DNA from: JAQVXR01 sp050945755
GTDB lineage: Bacteria; Bacillota; Dehalobacteriia; Dehalobacteriales; Dehalobacteriaceae
NCBI GenBank assembly: GCA_050945755.1
Contig: JBMNTN010000015.1
Coordinates: 1 to 39,668, forward strand
DNA length: 39,668 bases
Direction of reading: 5' to 3'
Shown: piece by piece, positions 15,518 through 24,898 of the stretch
Layout: the number at the start of each line of letters is the position of its first letter
Position numbering within the stretch: position 1 is the first letter of the stretch
Made by a program: the position numbers and the translations under genes
Notes under the pieces: model-generated
Seen by the model: only the letters and a program-made list of their open reading frames with translations
The model's database searches: none
What the model was told of the DNA's origin: nothing

Positions 15518-17545
15518 ATGCCAAGATTTAGAGATGGAAATCTTAAATCACAACCGTCCCTTACCCGTAAGGAACGGATCAAGGACCCAAAGAATCCTAG
15601 GCGTAGTGTGGATCCTGCTGCTTTGGCGATGTTGGACAAGGCTAAGGAACAGGGAATTATAACTGCTTTTGATCGTTTTGCTGCCCAACAGCCACAATGT
15701 GCTTTTGGGTACGAAGGCATCTGCTGCCGGATTTGTTTCCAGGGACCCTGCCGGATTAAAGCGGAAGAAGGCCCAGGAAGCAAAGGCATTTGCGGTGCTA
15801 GCGCCTATACCATTGTTGCCCGTAATATAACGAGAATGATGGCTGGCGGTGCTTCCGCCCACTCAGATCACGGGCGTCATATCGCCCATGCTCTCTTACA
15901 TGCTGCTGAAGGAAAGACTGCAGATTATAGTGTGAAAGATGAGGACAAACTAAAAAGGGTTGCCGAGCGAGTTGGAATCAACCCGGAAGGAAAGTCCATA
16001 AACGAACTGGCTAAAGAAGTATCTTTAGCGGCACTGGAAGACTTTGGCCGCCAGACTGATGATCCATGCCGTTGGTTGTATTCCTATATTACAGATGCTC
16101 GAAAACGAAAATTTGAAGATTGTAATATTGTTCCTACCTCAATTGACAGAGCTGTTGTGGCTATGCTGCACCAGACTCATGTTGGGGTGGATGCCGACCC
16201 GGTTAATATCATCTTCGGGGGATTAAAAACATCTCTCGCCGACTACACCGGGATGCACATTTCCACCGACCTTTCCGATATATTGTTTGGAACTCCAAAA
16301 CCCACTGTTTCCGAAGCAAACCTAGGGGTACTAAAGGAAGATAAGGTTAACATAGTGGTACACGGTCACAACCCGCTTTTAAGCCAGACGGTTGTTGATG
16401 TGGCTCGGGAAATGGAAAGTGAAGCAAAAGCAGCCGGCGCCGCCGGGATTCAGATCTCCGGGATCTGCTGCACCGGAAACGAAGTATTGATGCGCTCCGG
16501 CGTCCCCCTTGCCACTAACTTTGCCTCTCAGGAACTGGCGATTATGACGGGTGCCGTTGACGCGATGGTGGTTGACGTTCAGTGCATTATGCCCAGTATT
16601 CGCAACGTAGCCGAATGCTTTAAGACAAAAATTGTTACCACCATGGATAACTCTAAGATACCCGGTTCTTATCATTTTGCTTTTGATGAAAATCATGCGG
16701 TGGAAAGTGCCAAAGGAATTATCCGGTTAGCGATTGAGACCTTCAAGGAAAGAAAAGGCAATGCATGTGATATTCCCCAAGTGAAAAGTAAAGTTGTCGC
16801 CGGCTTTAGCTTGGAAGCAATTTTGGAACTGTTCGCTTCAATCAATCCGGAGAAACCCATTAGCGTCCTCACCGATGCCATTGAAGCGGGAGAATTAGCT
16901 GGGGTGGCTTTGTTTGCCGGATGCAACAACTTGGAAGCTGTTCATGACCATGCCCATATCACCATTGCCAAAGAATTGGCGAAAGCGAATGTCTTAATGG
17001 TCGGTACCGGCTGCTCTGCTCAGGCTCTGGCTAAGGCAGGTTTGCTTGATCCCGCTTCTGTGGAAGAATATGCCGGTGACGGGTTAAAAAGCTTTTTGAA
17101 GAGAGTCGCTGATGCCAACAAAGATAAGTTGACAGATGGACTACCCATCATGTTCCATATGGGGTCCTGCGTAGATAACTGCCGTGCCCATGATCTTCAC
17201 ACCTTAATGGCAGAAGAGATGGGCGTAGATGTTCCCAAAGTTCCTTTCGTGGCTACCGCTCCGGAGGCCATGAGTGAGAAAGCGGTTTCTATTGCCGGTG
17301 CCCTTGTAGCCATGGGTGTTCCCACTCATGTGGGTACGCTGCCACCCATTGAAGGAAGCAAACTGACATATGGGATTGCTACCCAGATTGCCTACGACGT
17401 GTACGGAGGATACTTTATCTTTGAAACCAATCCGGAAGTAGCAGCAGAGAAACTGGTTGCCGCTCTGGACTACCGCACATGGAAACTTGGTATCCATCGA
17501 AACATGGCGGCAAAATACGAAACCAAGCTTTGCGAAAACTATTAA
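15518..17545 (+). CDS. acsA: Carbon monoxide dehydrogenase (CODH/ACS beta subunit)
   Basis: 675 residues from ATG 15518 with AAGGAGG at 15502-15508; Moorella AcsA has 674. It reversibly reduces CO2 to CO at a Ni-Fe-S C-cluster and sends CO through a tunnel to AcsB. Iron-sulfur ligands are in register with Moorella: Cys61 and Cys69 (D-cluster), and Cys70, Cys73, Cys78 and Cys92 (B-cluster). C-cluster candidates are Cys318, Cys356 (VDVQCIMPS), Cys469 (FAGCNN), Cys499 (GTGCSAQ) and Cys551 (MGSCVDNC), with a His in VVHGHNP. The frame is open upstream to 15479, but the extra residues are not family-like. Confidence 0.97.
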   Translation: MPRFRDGNLKSQPSLTRKERIKDPKNPRRSVDPAALAMLDKAKEQGIITAFDRFAAQQPQCAFGYEGICCRICFQGPCRIKAEEGPGSKGICGASAYTIVARNITRMMAGGASAHSDHGRHIAHALLHAAEGKTADYSVKDEDKLKRVAERVGINPEGKSINELAKEVSLAALEDFGRQTDDPCRWLYSYITDARKRKFEDCNIVPTSIDRAVVAMLHQTHVGVDADPVNIIFGGLKTSLADYTGMHISTDLSDILFGTPKPTVSEANLGVLKEDKVNIVVHGHNPLLSQTVVDVAREMESEAKAAGAAGIQISGICCTGNEVLMRSGVPLATNFASQELAIMTGAVDAMVVDVQCIMPSIRNVAECFKTKIVTTMDNSKIPGSYHFAFDENHAVESAKGIIRLAIETFKERKGNACDIPQVKSKVVAGFSLEAILELFASINPEKPISVLTDAIEAGELAGVALFAGCNNLEAVHDHAHITIAKELAKANVLMVGTGCSAQALAKAGLLDPASVEEYAGDGLKSFLKRVADANKDKLTDGLPIMFHMGSCVDNCRAHDLHTLMAEEMGVDVPKVPFVATAPEAMSEKAVSIAGALVAMGVPTHVGTLPPIEGSKLTYGIATQIAYDVYGGYFIFETNPEVAAEKLVAALDYRTWKLGIHRNMAAKYETKLCENY

Positions 17546-17588
17546 ACAAGGAGAGGTAAGCTAATATCGAAAGGAGGAGGAAGGGTTT

Positions 17589-19772
17589 ATGTCTCTGAAC
17601 TTTGATGAGATATATGAAGGTGCGATCGAAGAAGGAAAAGAGCCTAAGAAAATTTTCCGACAAGCATATGACGGAGCTGTCATCGCAACCAGTTATGCAG
17701 AAATTCTCTTGAACCAGGCTATTAAAAAATATGGTGCCGACCACCCGATTCAGTATCCTGACACTGCTTACTATTTGCCGGTGATTAGAGCTTTAAGCGG
17801 TGAATCTGTGACGAAATTGGGAGATATACCGCCGATTTTAAACCGGAAAAGAGACCAGATTAAAGAAGAATTGACATTTAAAAATGCCCGGCTAGCCGGT
17901 GAAGCAACGGTTTATGCGGCAGAGATTATTGAAGCCTTAAAATATGTAGAAGGGGAAAGCCCCTATGTAGAGCCTTGGACCGGTTTTATCGGCGACCCGG
18001 TGGTAAGAAAATATGGGATTAAAATGGTTGACTGGACAATCCCTGGTGAAGCAATCATTGTCGGTCGAGCAAAAACACCGGAACTTGCCCAAAAAATTGT
18101 TTCCGATTTGATGGGTAAAGGCATGATGCTCTTCTTAAGCGATGAAATTATTGAACAGTTATTAGAGGTAAATGTCAAACTGGGTCTTGATTATATTGCT
18201 TATCCCTTGGGTAACTTTACCCAAGTGGTTCACGCCGCTAACTATGCGCTGCGTGCCGGGATGATGTTTGGTAATATTACCCCTGGTCATACGGAAGAGC
18301 AACGAGACTACCAGAGACGGCGGATACGCGCATTTGTTCTCCAACTGGGTGAACGGGACGAAGTAAAAACGGCAGCGGAATTAGGCTGTATCTATCTAGG
18401 TTTCCCGGTGGTGACAGACCAGCCGTTGGCTGAAGATGAAATAATTCCCGACTGGTATATTTCCGAACCTGATTATGACAAGATTGTGAAGATTGCCATG
18501 GAGATCAGGGGGATTAAGCTGACCAACATTGAGATCAATATTCCCATTAATCAAGGTCCTGCCTTTGAGGGTGAAACCATCCGTAAGGCCGACACCTATG
18601 TGGAAATGGGCGGTAGCAAAACAGAAGCTTTTGAGTTGGTCAGAATGGTTGGCCCCGATGAGATTGAGGACGGCAAAGTAACAGTTGTTGGTCCGGAAAT
18701 GGACAGCGTAAAAGAAGGGGACAAGCTTCCTTTTGGTTTGATGATCGATATTTACGGCCGTAAAATGCAGGAAGACTTTGAAGGTGTGCTGGAGCGTCGG
18801 GTGCACTACTTTATCAACTATGGTGAAGGTTTATGGCACGTAGCCCAAAGAGACTTGTGCTGGCTGCGTATCAGTAAAGAAGCGGCGGCCAAAGGATTTA
18901 TGTTTAAGGATTACGGGGAACTGCTGATTGCTAAATACAAAGCGGAGTTTCCGGCGATTGTGGACCGGGTACAGGTCACCATTTATACCGACCCTGAACA
19001 GGTGGCAGAAAAGCATAAAGTGGCTAAAGAAGTATATGCCCGACGTGATGCCCGCTTAAGAGAAATGACAGACGATAAAGTTGATACTTTCTATTCTTGC
19101 CTCTTGTGTCAGTCTTTTGCTCCGAACCATGTTTGTATTGTGACACCGGAACGGGTCGGACTTTGTGGTGCCGTGAGCTGGCTGGATGCGAAAGCTTCCT
19201 ATGAAATCAATCCCACCGGGCCTAACCAGCCGATTTTGAAAGGGCCGGCAATTGATGAAGAAAAAGGAATGTGGCAGAGCTGTAACGACTATTTCTACAC
19301 AGCATCTAACCGGACACTGGAAGAAGTAAATTTGTACACGATGATGGACAGGCCGATGACTTCCTGCGGATGTTTTGAAGCCATTATGGCTATTTTTCCA
19401 GAGGCCAACGGGATTATGATTACCACCCGTGAGCATACCGGGATGACTCCCTGCGGGATGACATTCTCCACGCTGGCCGGTTCCTGCGGCGGCGGTGTGC
19501 AGACACCCGGATTTATGGGGATTGGCCGCACCTATATTACCAGTAAAAAGTTCATTACGGCAGACGGCGGGATCGCCCGGATTGTCTGGATGCCAAAAGA
19601 ATTAAAAGAATTTTTGCGTGAAGATTTTGTGAAAAGAAGCGTGGAAGAAGGCTTGGGAGAAGATTTCATCGATAAGATTGCTGATGAAACTGTCGGTACG
19701 ACATCAGAAGAAATTCTTCCCTTCCTGGAAGAAAAAGGCCATCCCGCTTTGACAATGGAGATGATGTTATAA
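17589..19772 (+). CDS. acsB: Acetyl-CoA synthase (CODH/ACS alpha subunit)
   Basis: 727 residues (Moorella AcsB 729) from ATG 17589 with AAAGGAGGAGGAAGGG upstream. It assembles acetyl-CoA from CO, a methyl group delivered by the corrinoid protein, and CoA. The A-cluster ligands are all present: Cys504 and Cys507 (SCLLCQSF), Cys516, Cys526 (GLCGAVSW) and the Cys593-Gly-Cys595 that holds the distal nickel, each two positions before the Moorella number. The N-terminal CODH-binding domain is intact, so this is the full-length bacterial form rather than the short archaeal or Carboxydothermus-like variant without that domain. It lies 43 bases after acsA; a GC-rich hairpin follows. Confidence 0.97.
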   Translation: MSLNFDEIYEGAIEEGKEPKKIFRQAYDGAVIATSYAEILLNQAIKKYGADHPIQYPDTAYYLPVIRALSGESVTKLGDIPPILNRKRDQIKEELTFKNARLAGEATVYAAEIIEALKYVEGESPYVEPWTGFIGDPVVRKYGIKMVDWTIPGEAIIVGRAKTPELAQKIVSDLMGKGMMLFLSDEIIEQLLEVNVKLGLDYIAYPLGNFTQVVHAANYALRAGMMFGNITPGHTEEQRDYQRRRIRAFVLQLGERDEVKTAAELGCIYLGFPVVTDQPLAEDEIIPDWYISEPDYDKIVKIAMEIRGIKLTNIEINIPINQGPAFEGETIRKADTYVEMGGSKTEAFELVRMVGPDEIEDGKVTVVGPEMDSVKEGDKLPFGLMIDIYGRKMQEDFEGVLERRVHYFINYGEGLWHVAQRDLCWLRISKEAAAKGFMFKDYGELLIAKYKAEFPAIVDRVQVTIYTDPEQVAEKHKVAKEVYARRDARLREMTDDKVDTFYSCLLCQSFAPNHVCIVTPERVGLCGAVSWLDAKASYEINPTGPNQPILKGPAIDEEKGMWQSCNDYFYTASNRTLEEVNLYTMMDRPMTSCGCFEAIMAIFPEANGIMITTREHTGMTPCGMTFSTLAGSCGGGVQTPGFMGIGRTYITSKKFITADGGIARIVWMPKELKEFLREDFVKRSVEEGLGEDFIDKIADETVGTTSEEILPFLEEKGHPALTMEMML

Positions 19773-19782
19773 TGTGCCCTGT

Positions 19783-19818
19783 CCGGTGGGGGGAAGTTAC
19801 CTCCCCCGGCCGGATTTT
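19783..19818 (+). terminator. Intercistronic hairpin between acsB and acsC (attenuator-like)
   Basis: CCGG (19783-19786) pairs with CCGG (19810-19813), and GGGGGA with TCCCCC, giving a GC-rich stem of about 10 bp with an internal loop, followed by ATTTTG. The U-tract is weak, so it probably causes partial termination or protects the acsAB mRNA end rather than ending the operon. Confidence 0.55.
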
Positions 19819-19857
19819 GTCATAGACAGATGCAAAAAAAGAAAGGAGTTGTATTAA

Positions 19858-21195
19858 ATGGGCTTAACAGGATTAGCAATTTTCAAACAGCTTCCCAAAA
19901 AGAACTGCGGTGAATGTGGAGTCCCCACATGTTTGGCGTTTGCCATGGCGCTGGCAGGCGGGAAGGCTTCCTTAGAGTCTTGCCCTTATGTGACGGAGGA
20001 AGCTAAAGAAGCTTTGGGTTCGGCTTCTGCTCCGCCCATCAAACTGGTGAAGGTGGGTTACGGAGATCATGTGGTGGAACTGGGTGACGAGACAGTGATG
20101 TTCCGTCATGACAAAACTTTTTATCATCCTACCGGTATTGCCTTTGAAGTGGAAGATACCCTTGATGACGCTGCCCTAACCGAAAAATTGGAGAAAATAA
20201 ACGGCTTGGAATTTGACCGAGTTGGCTTACATTATACCGTTGATATGATTGCCGTGAAAAATGCTTCCGGGAATGCCGATACCTTTGCTAAAGTAGTAAA
20301 TAAGGTGGCAGAATCTTCCGGATTAGCGCTGATTCTAATGTCTGATGACAGTGATGCCATGGCTAAAGCATTGGAAACAGTGACAACGAAAAAGCCGTTG
20401 GTTTATGCCGCCACAGCCGATAACTATGAGAGAATGACGGAAGTTGCCAAGAAATATGAAGCTCCTCTCGCTGTTAAAGCCGATAATTTGGATGAGCTGG
20501 AAGGCTTGGTGCAAAAAGTAGTTGCCCTTGGACATAAAGATTTGGTACTTGATCCTGGCAGCAGAAAGACAGTTGATGTACTGGCGGATTTAACTCAAAT
20601 GAGAAGATTAACCATTAAGAAAAAGTTCCGTCCTTTTGGTTACCCGGTGATGGCTTTCACCACGGAAGATAAACCGATGGATGAAATGCTCCAGGCTCAA
20701 GTTTACGTATCCAAATACGCCAGCTTGGTGGTATTGAAAGCCGTTGAAAAAGAATATGTGATGCCCTTACTTACTTGGAGACAGAACCTCTACACCGACC
20801 CGCAGAAACCGATCCAGGTTGAGTCGAAGATTTATGAAGTCGGTGCAGTGACTCCCGATTCTCCTGTCTATCTTACTACTAATTTCTCCCTGACCTATTA
20901 CAGCGTGGAAGGTGAAGTTGAAGCCAGCAAGATTCCGTCCTATATTATCCCCATTGACACTGACGGAACATCTGTTTTAACCGCCTGGGCAGCAGGAAAA
21001 TTTGGTGGGGATAGAATTGCCGAAGTGATGAAGAGCCTAGGGATTGAAGAAAAGGTTAATCACCGGAACGTGATTATCCCGGGTTATGTGGCTGTTATTG
21101 CCGCAAAACTTAAAGAAGAATCAGGTTGGAATGTGATTGTCGGGCCAAGAGAAGCTGCCGGTATTTCCGGTTTTGCGAAAGGAAACTTTGCATAA
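19858..21195 (+). CDS. acsC: Corrinoid iron-sulfur protein large (gamma) subunit
   Basis: 445 residues (Moorella 446) from ATG 19858 with GAAAGGAG upstream. The N-terminal domain binds a [4Fe-4S] cluster through Cys17, Cys20, Cys25 and Cys42 (KNCGECGVPTC...ESCPY). The middle is a TIM barrel and the C-terminal domain (about 320-445) binds the cobamide. The cobalt takes a methyl group from methyl-tetrahydrofolate through AcsE and passes it to AcsB. It works as a heterodimer with AcsD. It lies downstream of the intercistronic hairpin, and the acsV start follows 14 bases after its stop. Confidence 0.96.
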   Translation: MGLTGLAIFKQLPKKNCGECGVPTCLAFAMALAGGKASLESCPYVTEEAKEALGSASAPPIKLVKVGYGDHVVELGDETVMFRHDKTFYHPTGIAFEVEDTLDDAALTEKLEKINGLEFDRVGLHYTVDMIAVKNASGNADTFAKVVNKVAESSGLALILMSDDSDAMAKALETVTTKKPLVYAATADNYERMTEVAKKYEAPLAVKADNLDELEGLVQKVVALGHKDLVLDPGSRKTVDVLADLTQMRRLTIKKKFRPFGYPVMAFTTEDKPMDEMLQAQVYVSKYASLVVLKAVEKEYVMPLLTWRQNLYTDPQKPIQVESKIYEVGAVTPDSPVYLTTNFSLTYYSVEGEVEASKIPSYIIPIDTDGTSVLTAWAAGKFGGDRIAEVMKSLGIEEKVNHRNVIIPGYVAVIAAKLKEESGWNVIVGPREAAGISGFAKGNFA

Positions 21196-21209
21196 TAAGG
21201 ATGAGCTTA

Positions 21210-23105
21210 ATGAATAATTATTCTGTGGTTTTATTACCGGACAAGAAAACTGTTGAAGTAAAGCCGGGTACCGGCCTCCTAGAAGCAATCCAAAAAGCAG
21301 GTATCCCACTAAAGAGCACCTGCGGGGGGCAGGGAACCTGCGGAAAGTGTACCGTCAAAGTAATTGAAGGTAATGTTTCCGGGGGGATGGGAAATATTCC
21401 TGCCAAATTAAAAGAACAGGGGTTCATTTTGGCATGCACTGCCAAGGTCGAAGGTAATCTCAAGGTAGAGGTTCCGGCGGAATTCAGACTTCATGAACAC
21501 CAAGTCCTCTTAGACGATGATGGGCAAGGCGTACTCAAAGAGAGAAAACTGGATCTTCTGCAAGGATTTGCCCAGACGCCGCCGGCTCAAAAGATTTACC
21601 TGGAAATGACGCCTCCTTCCCTGGTGGAAAACGCCAGTGATTACTCCCGGTTAATCACAGAATTAAAAAAGCATTTACCTAAAACTAAATTTGCGATAAG
21701 TAACGAAGTGCTGCAGGATCTGCCTGAGATTCTCCGTGCCGGGGAATGGGGAGTAACGGTCACAGTTGTCTTACAAGATCAAACAGCGGAAATTATCAGT
21801 TTAACCCCGGGAAAAGATGAGTCACCCGTTTACGGCATAGCTGTCGACGTGGGGACAACCACTGTCGTGGTGGCGCTGGTGGACCTGATCACAGGAAAAA
21901 TTGTCGCCAGAGAGGGAACCTATAATAAGCAGGCCGGTTTTGGCGATGACGTGATTACGCGAATTATTTATGCTGTAGAAGAGCAGGGATTAGGAGAATT
22001 ACAGCGTTTAGTTCTGGAAACGGTTAATGAATTACTTGATAAAGTGCAAAAAGAAGCGTCAGTAAAATCGGAAGAAATTGTCGTAGCTGTTGTTTCCGGA
22101 AATACTACCATGACTCACCTGTTCTTAGGCATTAATCCCAAATATATCAGGTTGGAACCATATATTCCGGCAGCATCCGACTACCCTCCGGTCAAGGCAA
22201 AGGAATTAGATCTTAAGATCAATCCTCGGGGAGAGGTTTTGAACTTTCCTTCTGTGGCCAGTTATGTGGGAGGGGATATTGTCTCCGGTGCGCTGGTAGC
22301 CGGGTTGGACCAGTCGGATGAGTTGGTGCTCTTTATCGATATCGGCACCAACGGGGAAATGGTGCTCGGAAACAAGGAATGGCTGATGACTTGCGCTTGT
22401 TCCGCCGGCCCCGCTTTTGAAGGTGGGGGTATAACTAATGGGATGCGGGCGATGGCCGGTGCCATTGAGAGGATCCAGATTAGTGGCGAAAGCTTTGAGG
22501 TGCAATATCAAACTGTGGGAAATGCTCCTCCGGTTGGTATCTGTGGTTCAGGGTTAATTGACTGCTTAGCAAAATTACGCCGTGCCGGGATTATTGATCG
22601 GACAGGCAAAATGCAGGAAATAGCAAGTTCTCGCCTGCGTACAGGATCAGACGGTCCGGAATTTGTCCTGGCTTGGGCTTCCGAGTCTGGAAATAAACAA
22701 GATATTGTCATTACGGAAAGTGATATTAAAAATCTCATCAGGGCCAAAGGAGCAGTTTTTGCCGGGGTGCGGGTAATGCTCGCTATGGTGGATTTGCCAC
22801 TGGAAGCCATTGATCGGATTTTGATTGCCGGTGGCTTTGGCAATTACCTGAACATTCCTGATGCTATCCGGATTGGGTTGCTCCCTGATCTGCCTGTTGA
22901 GAAATATCAGTTCATTGGAAACAGTTCTCTAAAAGGCGCTCACCTGGCGTTGCTCTCCCGGGAAGCGTTGGCCCATGGAGATGAGCTGGCAAGAAATATG
23001 ACATATCTGGAACTGTCTTTGGGAAATACTTTTATGGATGAATATGTTTCCGCCCTGTTTTTACCCCATACTGATTTGACACTGTTTCCTTCGGTAGGGG
23101 AATGA
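21210..23105 (+). CDS. acsV: RACo-type reductive activator of the corrinoid iron-sulfur protein
   Basis: 631 residues. ATG 21210 is preferred, with AGGA 8 bases upstream; ATG 21201 is possible, and the longer frame overlaps acsC. An N-terminal [2Fe-2S] ferredoxin domain has Cys38, Cys44, Cys47 and Cys76 (STCGGQGTCGKC...LACTAKV). A linker is followed by an ASKHA-type ATPase core: YGIAVDVGTTTVVVALVDL near residue 210, VVSGNTTMTHLF, LFIDIGTNGEMV and RILIAGGFGNYL. It uses ATP to reduce the inactive Co(II) corrinoid back to Co(I). This is the 'orf7' position of the Moorella operon. The gene ends 22 bases before acsF. Confidence 0.93.
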   Translation: MNNYSVVLLPDKKTVEVKPGTGLLEAIQKAGIPLKSTCGGQGTCGKCTVKVIEGNVSGGMGNIPAKLKEQGFILACTAKVEGNLKVEVPAEFRLHEHQVLLDDDGQGVLKERKLDLLQGFAQTPPAQKIYLEMTPPSLVENASDYSRLITELKKHLPKTKFAISNEVLQDLPEILRAGEWGVTVTVVLQDQTAEIISLTPGKDESPVYGIAVDVGTTTVVVALVDLITGKIVAREGTYNKQAGFGDDVITRIIYAVEEQGLGELQRLVLETVNELLDKVQKEASVKSEEIVVAVVSGNTTMTHLFLGINPKYIRLEPYIPAASDYPPVKAKELDLKINPRGEVLNFPSVASYVGGDIVSGALVAGLDQSDELVLFIDIGTNGEMVLGNKEWLMTCACSAGPAFEGGGITNGMRAMAGAIERIQISGESFEVQYQTVGNAPPVGICGSGLIDCLAKLRRAGIIDRTGKMQEIASSRLRTGSDGPEFVLAWASESGNKQDIVITESDIKNLIRAKGAVFAGVRVMLAMVDLPLEAIDRILIAGGFGNYLNIPDAIRIGLLPDLPVEKYQFIGNSSLKGAHLALLSREALAHGDELARNMTYLELSLGNTFMDEYVSALFLPHTDLTLFPSVGE

Positions 23106-23127
23106 TAATGGAAGGTGGTCGGTTAAA

Positions 23128-23880
23128 ATGGCGAAACACATCGCAGCAGTTGGCAAAGGTGGGACCGGGAAAACGACATTTTCAGCATTAACCGCCCGGT
23201 ATTTGATGGAACAGCGCAAAGGAGCAATCTTAGCTGTAGACGCAGACCCCAATGCAAATTTAAACGAAGCACTTGGTTTGGAAATAACCACCACTATTTC
23301 TGAATTAATCGAACAAACAAAAGATCCAAAAGCATTGCCGGTAGGGATGAGCAAAGAAACATTTATTGAGTATAAGCTGCAGGATTCGCTGGTAGAGACA
23401 CAGTTATTGGATTTACTGGTCATGGGCGGCCCCCAGGGACCGGGATGTTATTGTTATCCCAACGATCTTCTGCGCAAATACATGGAACGTTTGGAAGGTG
23501 GGTATGAATACCTGGTAATTGACAGCGAAGCAGGCATGGAACATATCAGCCGCCGGACGATTCAAGATATTGATTACATGTTTATTATCAGTGATGCTTC
23601 CGTACGGGGAATCCGGACGGCAAAGCGGGTTCATGACCTGGTAAAAGGCTTGAAGTCTAAAATTGGGGCAGTTAATTTGGTAGTGACCAAAGCGACTCCC
23701 CAATTGATGGAGGAATTGTCTCCGGTAATTGAAGAAACAGGGATTCCCTTTATTGGATGGGTGCCCTTTGATTCCATGGTGACAGAATACGATGCCGAAG
23801 GGCAGCCCTTATCGAAACTGCCGGCAGATTCACCGGTAGTTAAGGCGACATATGAGATATTAAGAAAAGCCGGTATATAA
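23128..23880 (+). CDS. acsF: Second CooC-like ATPase, AcsF position (ACS maturation)
   Basis: 250 residues from ATG 23128 with GGAAGGTGG upstream. Walker A is AVGKGGTGKTT, the A' motif is ILAVDADPNANLNEALG, and Walker B is YLVIDSEAGMEHISR. Cys107-Tyr-Cys109 gives the CXC nickel-binding motif. It is similar to, but clearly distinct from, the CooC at 14702 (different segments around the CXC and at the C-terminus). Its place between acsV and acsD is that of acsF in Moorella, whose product is associated with nickel loading of acetyl-CoA synthase. Some annotations would also call it cooC. It is co-oriented with, and closely spaced to, acsV and acsD. Confidence 0.88.
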   Translation: MAKHIAAVGKGGTGKTTFSALTARYLMEQRKGAILAVDADPNANLNEALGLEITTTISELIEQTKDPKALPVGMSKETFIEYKLQDSLVETQLLDLLVMGGPQGPGCYCYPNDLLRKYMERLEGGYEYLVIDSEAGMEHISRRTIQDIDYMFIISDASVRGIRTAKRVHDLVKGLKSKIGAVNLVVTKATPQLMEELSPVIEETGIPFIGWVPFDSMVTEYDAEGQPLSKLPADSPVVKATYEILRKAGI

Positions 23881-23908
23881 TTCAACGAAAAAGAAAGGAG
23901 CGATTAAC

Positions 23909-24874
23909 ATGGCTGTTCAGCTTTTAAAGGAAAGGTATTCCAGCCAGGTTGGCGAGGTTGTTATAGGTGCCACCAAGGAAGAAGGAGGAACCCGGGCCAA
24001 CGTTGTGAAAGTTGGCGGTGAAGGAGCCCTGCCCTTTCAGCATTATGAAGGAAGCATTCCCAATCGTCCTGTTGTAGCCATGGAAGTTACCGATGTAGAA
24101 CCCGGTTGGCATCAGCCGTTAAAAGATGCCATTGGTGATGTGGTGAAAGATCCTGTTGCTTGGGCAAAAAAATGTGTGGAAGAATGGGGCGCAGATCTGA
24201 TTTATATTAAGCTAGATGGAGCAGATCCGGATGGAGCTAATAAATCACCTGAGGAATGTGCCCAGACAGTAAAAGATATTCTTGCTGCCGTTGGCGTACC
24301 TGCGATCGTATCTGGGTGTGGTAATGAAGAGAAGGATAATGAAGTTTTAATGAAAGTAGCCGAAGCTACCGCCGGTGAAAAACTTTTAATGGGTGTGGCG
24401 GAACAGGAAAACTATAAATCTTTGGTAGCAGCTTGCTTAGGAAACGGGCATTCCATTATTGCCAGATCACCTTTGGATATTAACATTTGCAAACAGCTGA
24501 ACATTTTAATCAATGAAATGAACATGCCGCTGGATCGGATCGTCATTGACCCGATGACAGGTGCATTGGGTTATGGGATTGAATACGGATACTCCATTAT
24601 GGAAAGAGGCCGCATGGGCGCTCTCCAGGGCGACAAAATGCTGGCAATGCCCCTTATTTGTACCGTTGGTTTTGAAGCTTGGCGGGCTAAGGAAGCTTGG
24701 GCTAGCGAAGGGGATTTCCCGGGCTGGGGACCCCAGGCAGTGCGCGGCCCGATGTGGGAAGCAATGACCGCAGCTGCTCTTTTACAGGGCGGAGCCGATA
24801 TCCTCTGCTTGCGGCATCCGGAAGCGGTAAAGGCGACTAAGAAACATATTGACGAATTAATGGAAACAAAATAA
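23909..24874 (+). CDS. acsD: Corrinoid iron-sulfur protein small (beta) subunit
   Basis: 321 residues (Moorella 323) from ATG 23909 with AAAGGAG upstream. It is a TIM-barrel protein that pairs with AcsC and caps the cobamide. Recognisable segments are VGEVVIGATKEEGGTRANVVKVGG at the N-terminus, WGADLIYIKLDGADPDGAN, LPLDRIVIDPMTGALGYGIEYGYS-like text near residue 210 and GADILCLRHPEAV at the C-terminus. It has no metal ligands of its own. It lies 28 bases after acsF and 24 bases before acsE. Confidence 0.96.
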   Translation: MAVQLLKERYSSQVGEVVIGATKEEGGTRANVVKVGGEGALPFQHYEGSIPNRPVVAMEVTDVEPGWHQPLKDAIGDVVKDPVAWAKKCVEEWGADLIYIKLDGADPDGANKSPEECAQTVKDILAAVGVPAIVSGCGNEEKDNEVLMKVAEATAGEKLLMGVAEQENYKSLVAACLGNGHSIIARSPLDINICKQLNILINEMNMPLDRIVIDPMTGALGYGIEYGYSIMERGRMGALQGDKMLAMPLICTVGFEAWRAKEAWASEGDFPGWGPQAVRGPMWEAMTAAALLQGGADILCLRHPEAVKATKKHIDELMETK

Positions 24875-24898
24875 TTAAAATAAAGGAGGCTTAGCCCT

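Noticed and set aside
18396..18806. 136-residue minus-strand ORF in acsB
   Set aside because: It is an antisense shadow of a fully conserved enzyme gene, with no family features.
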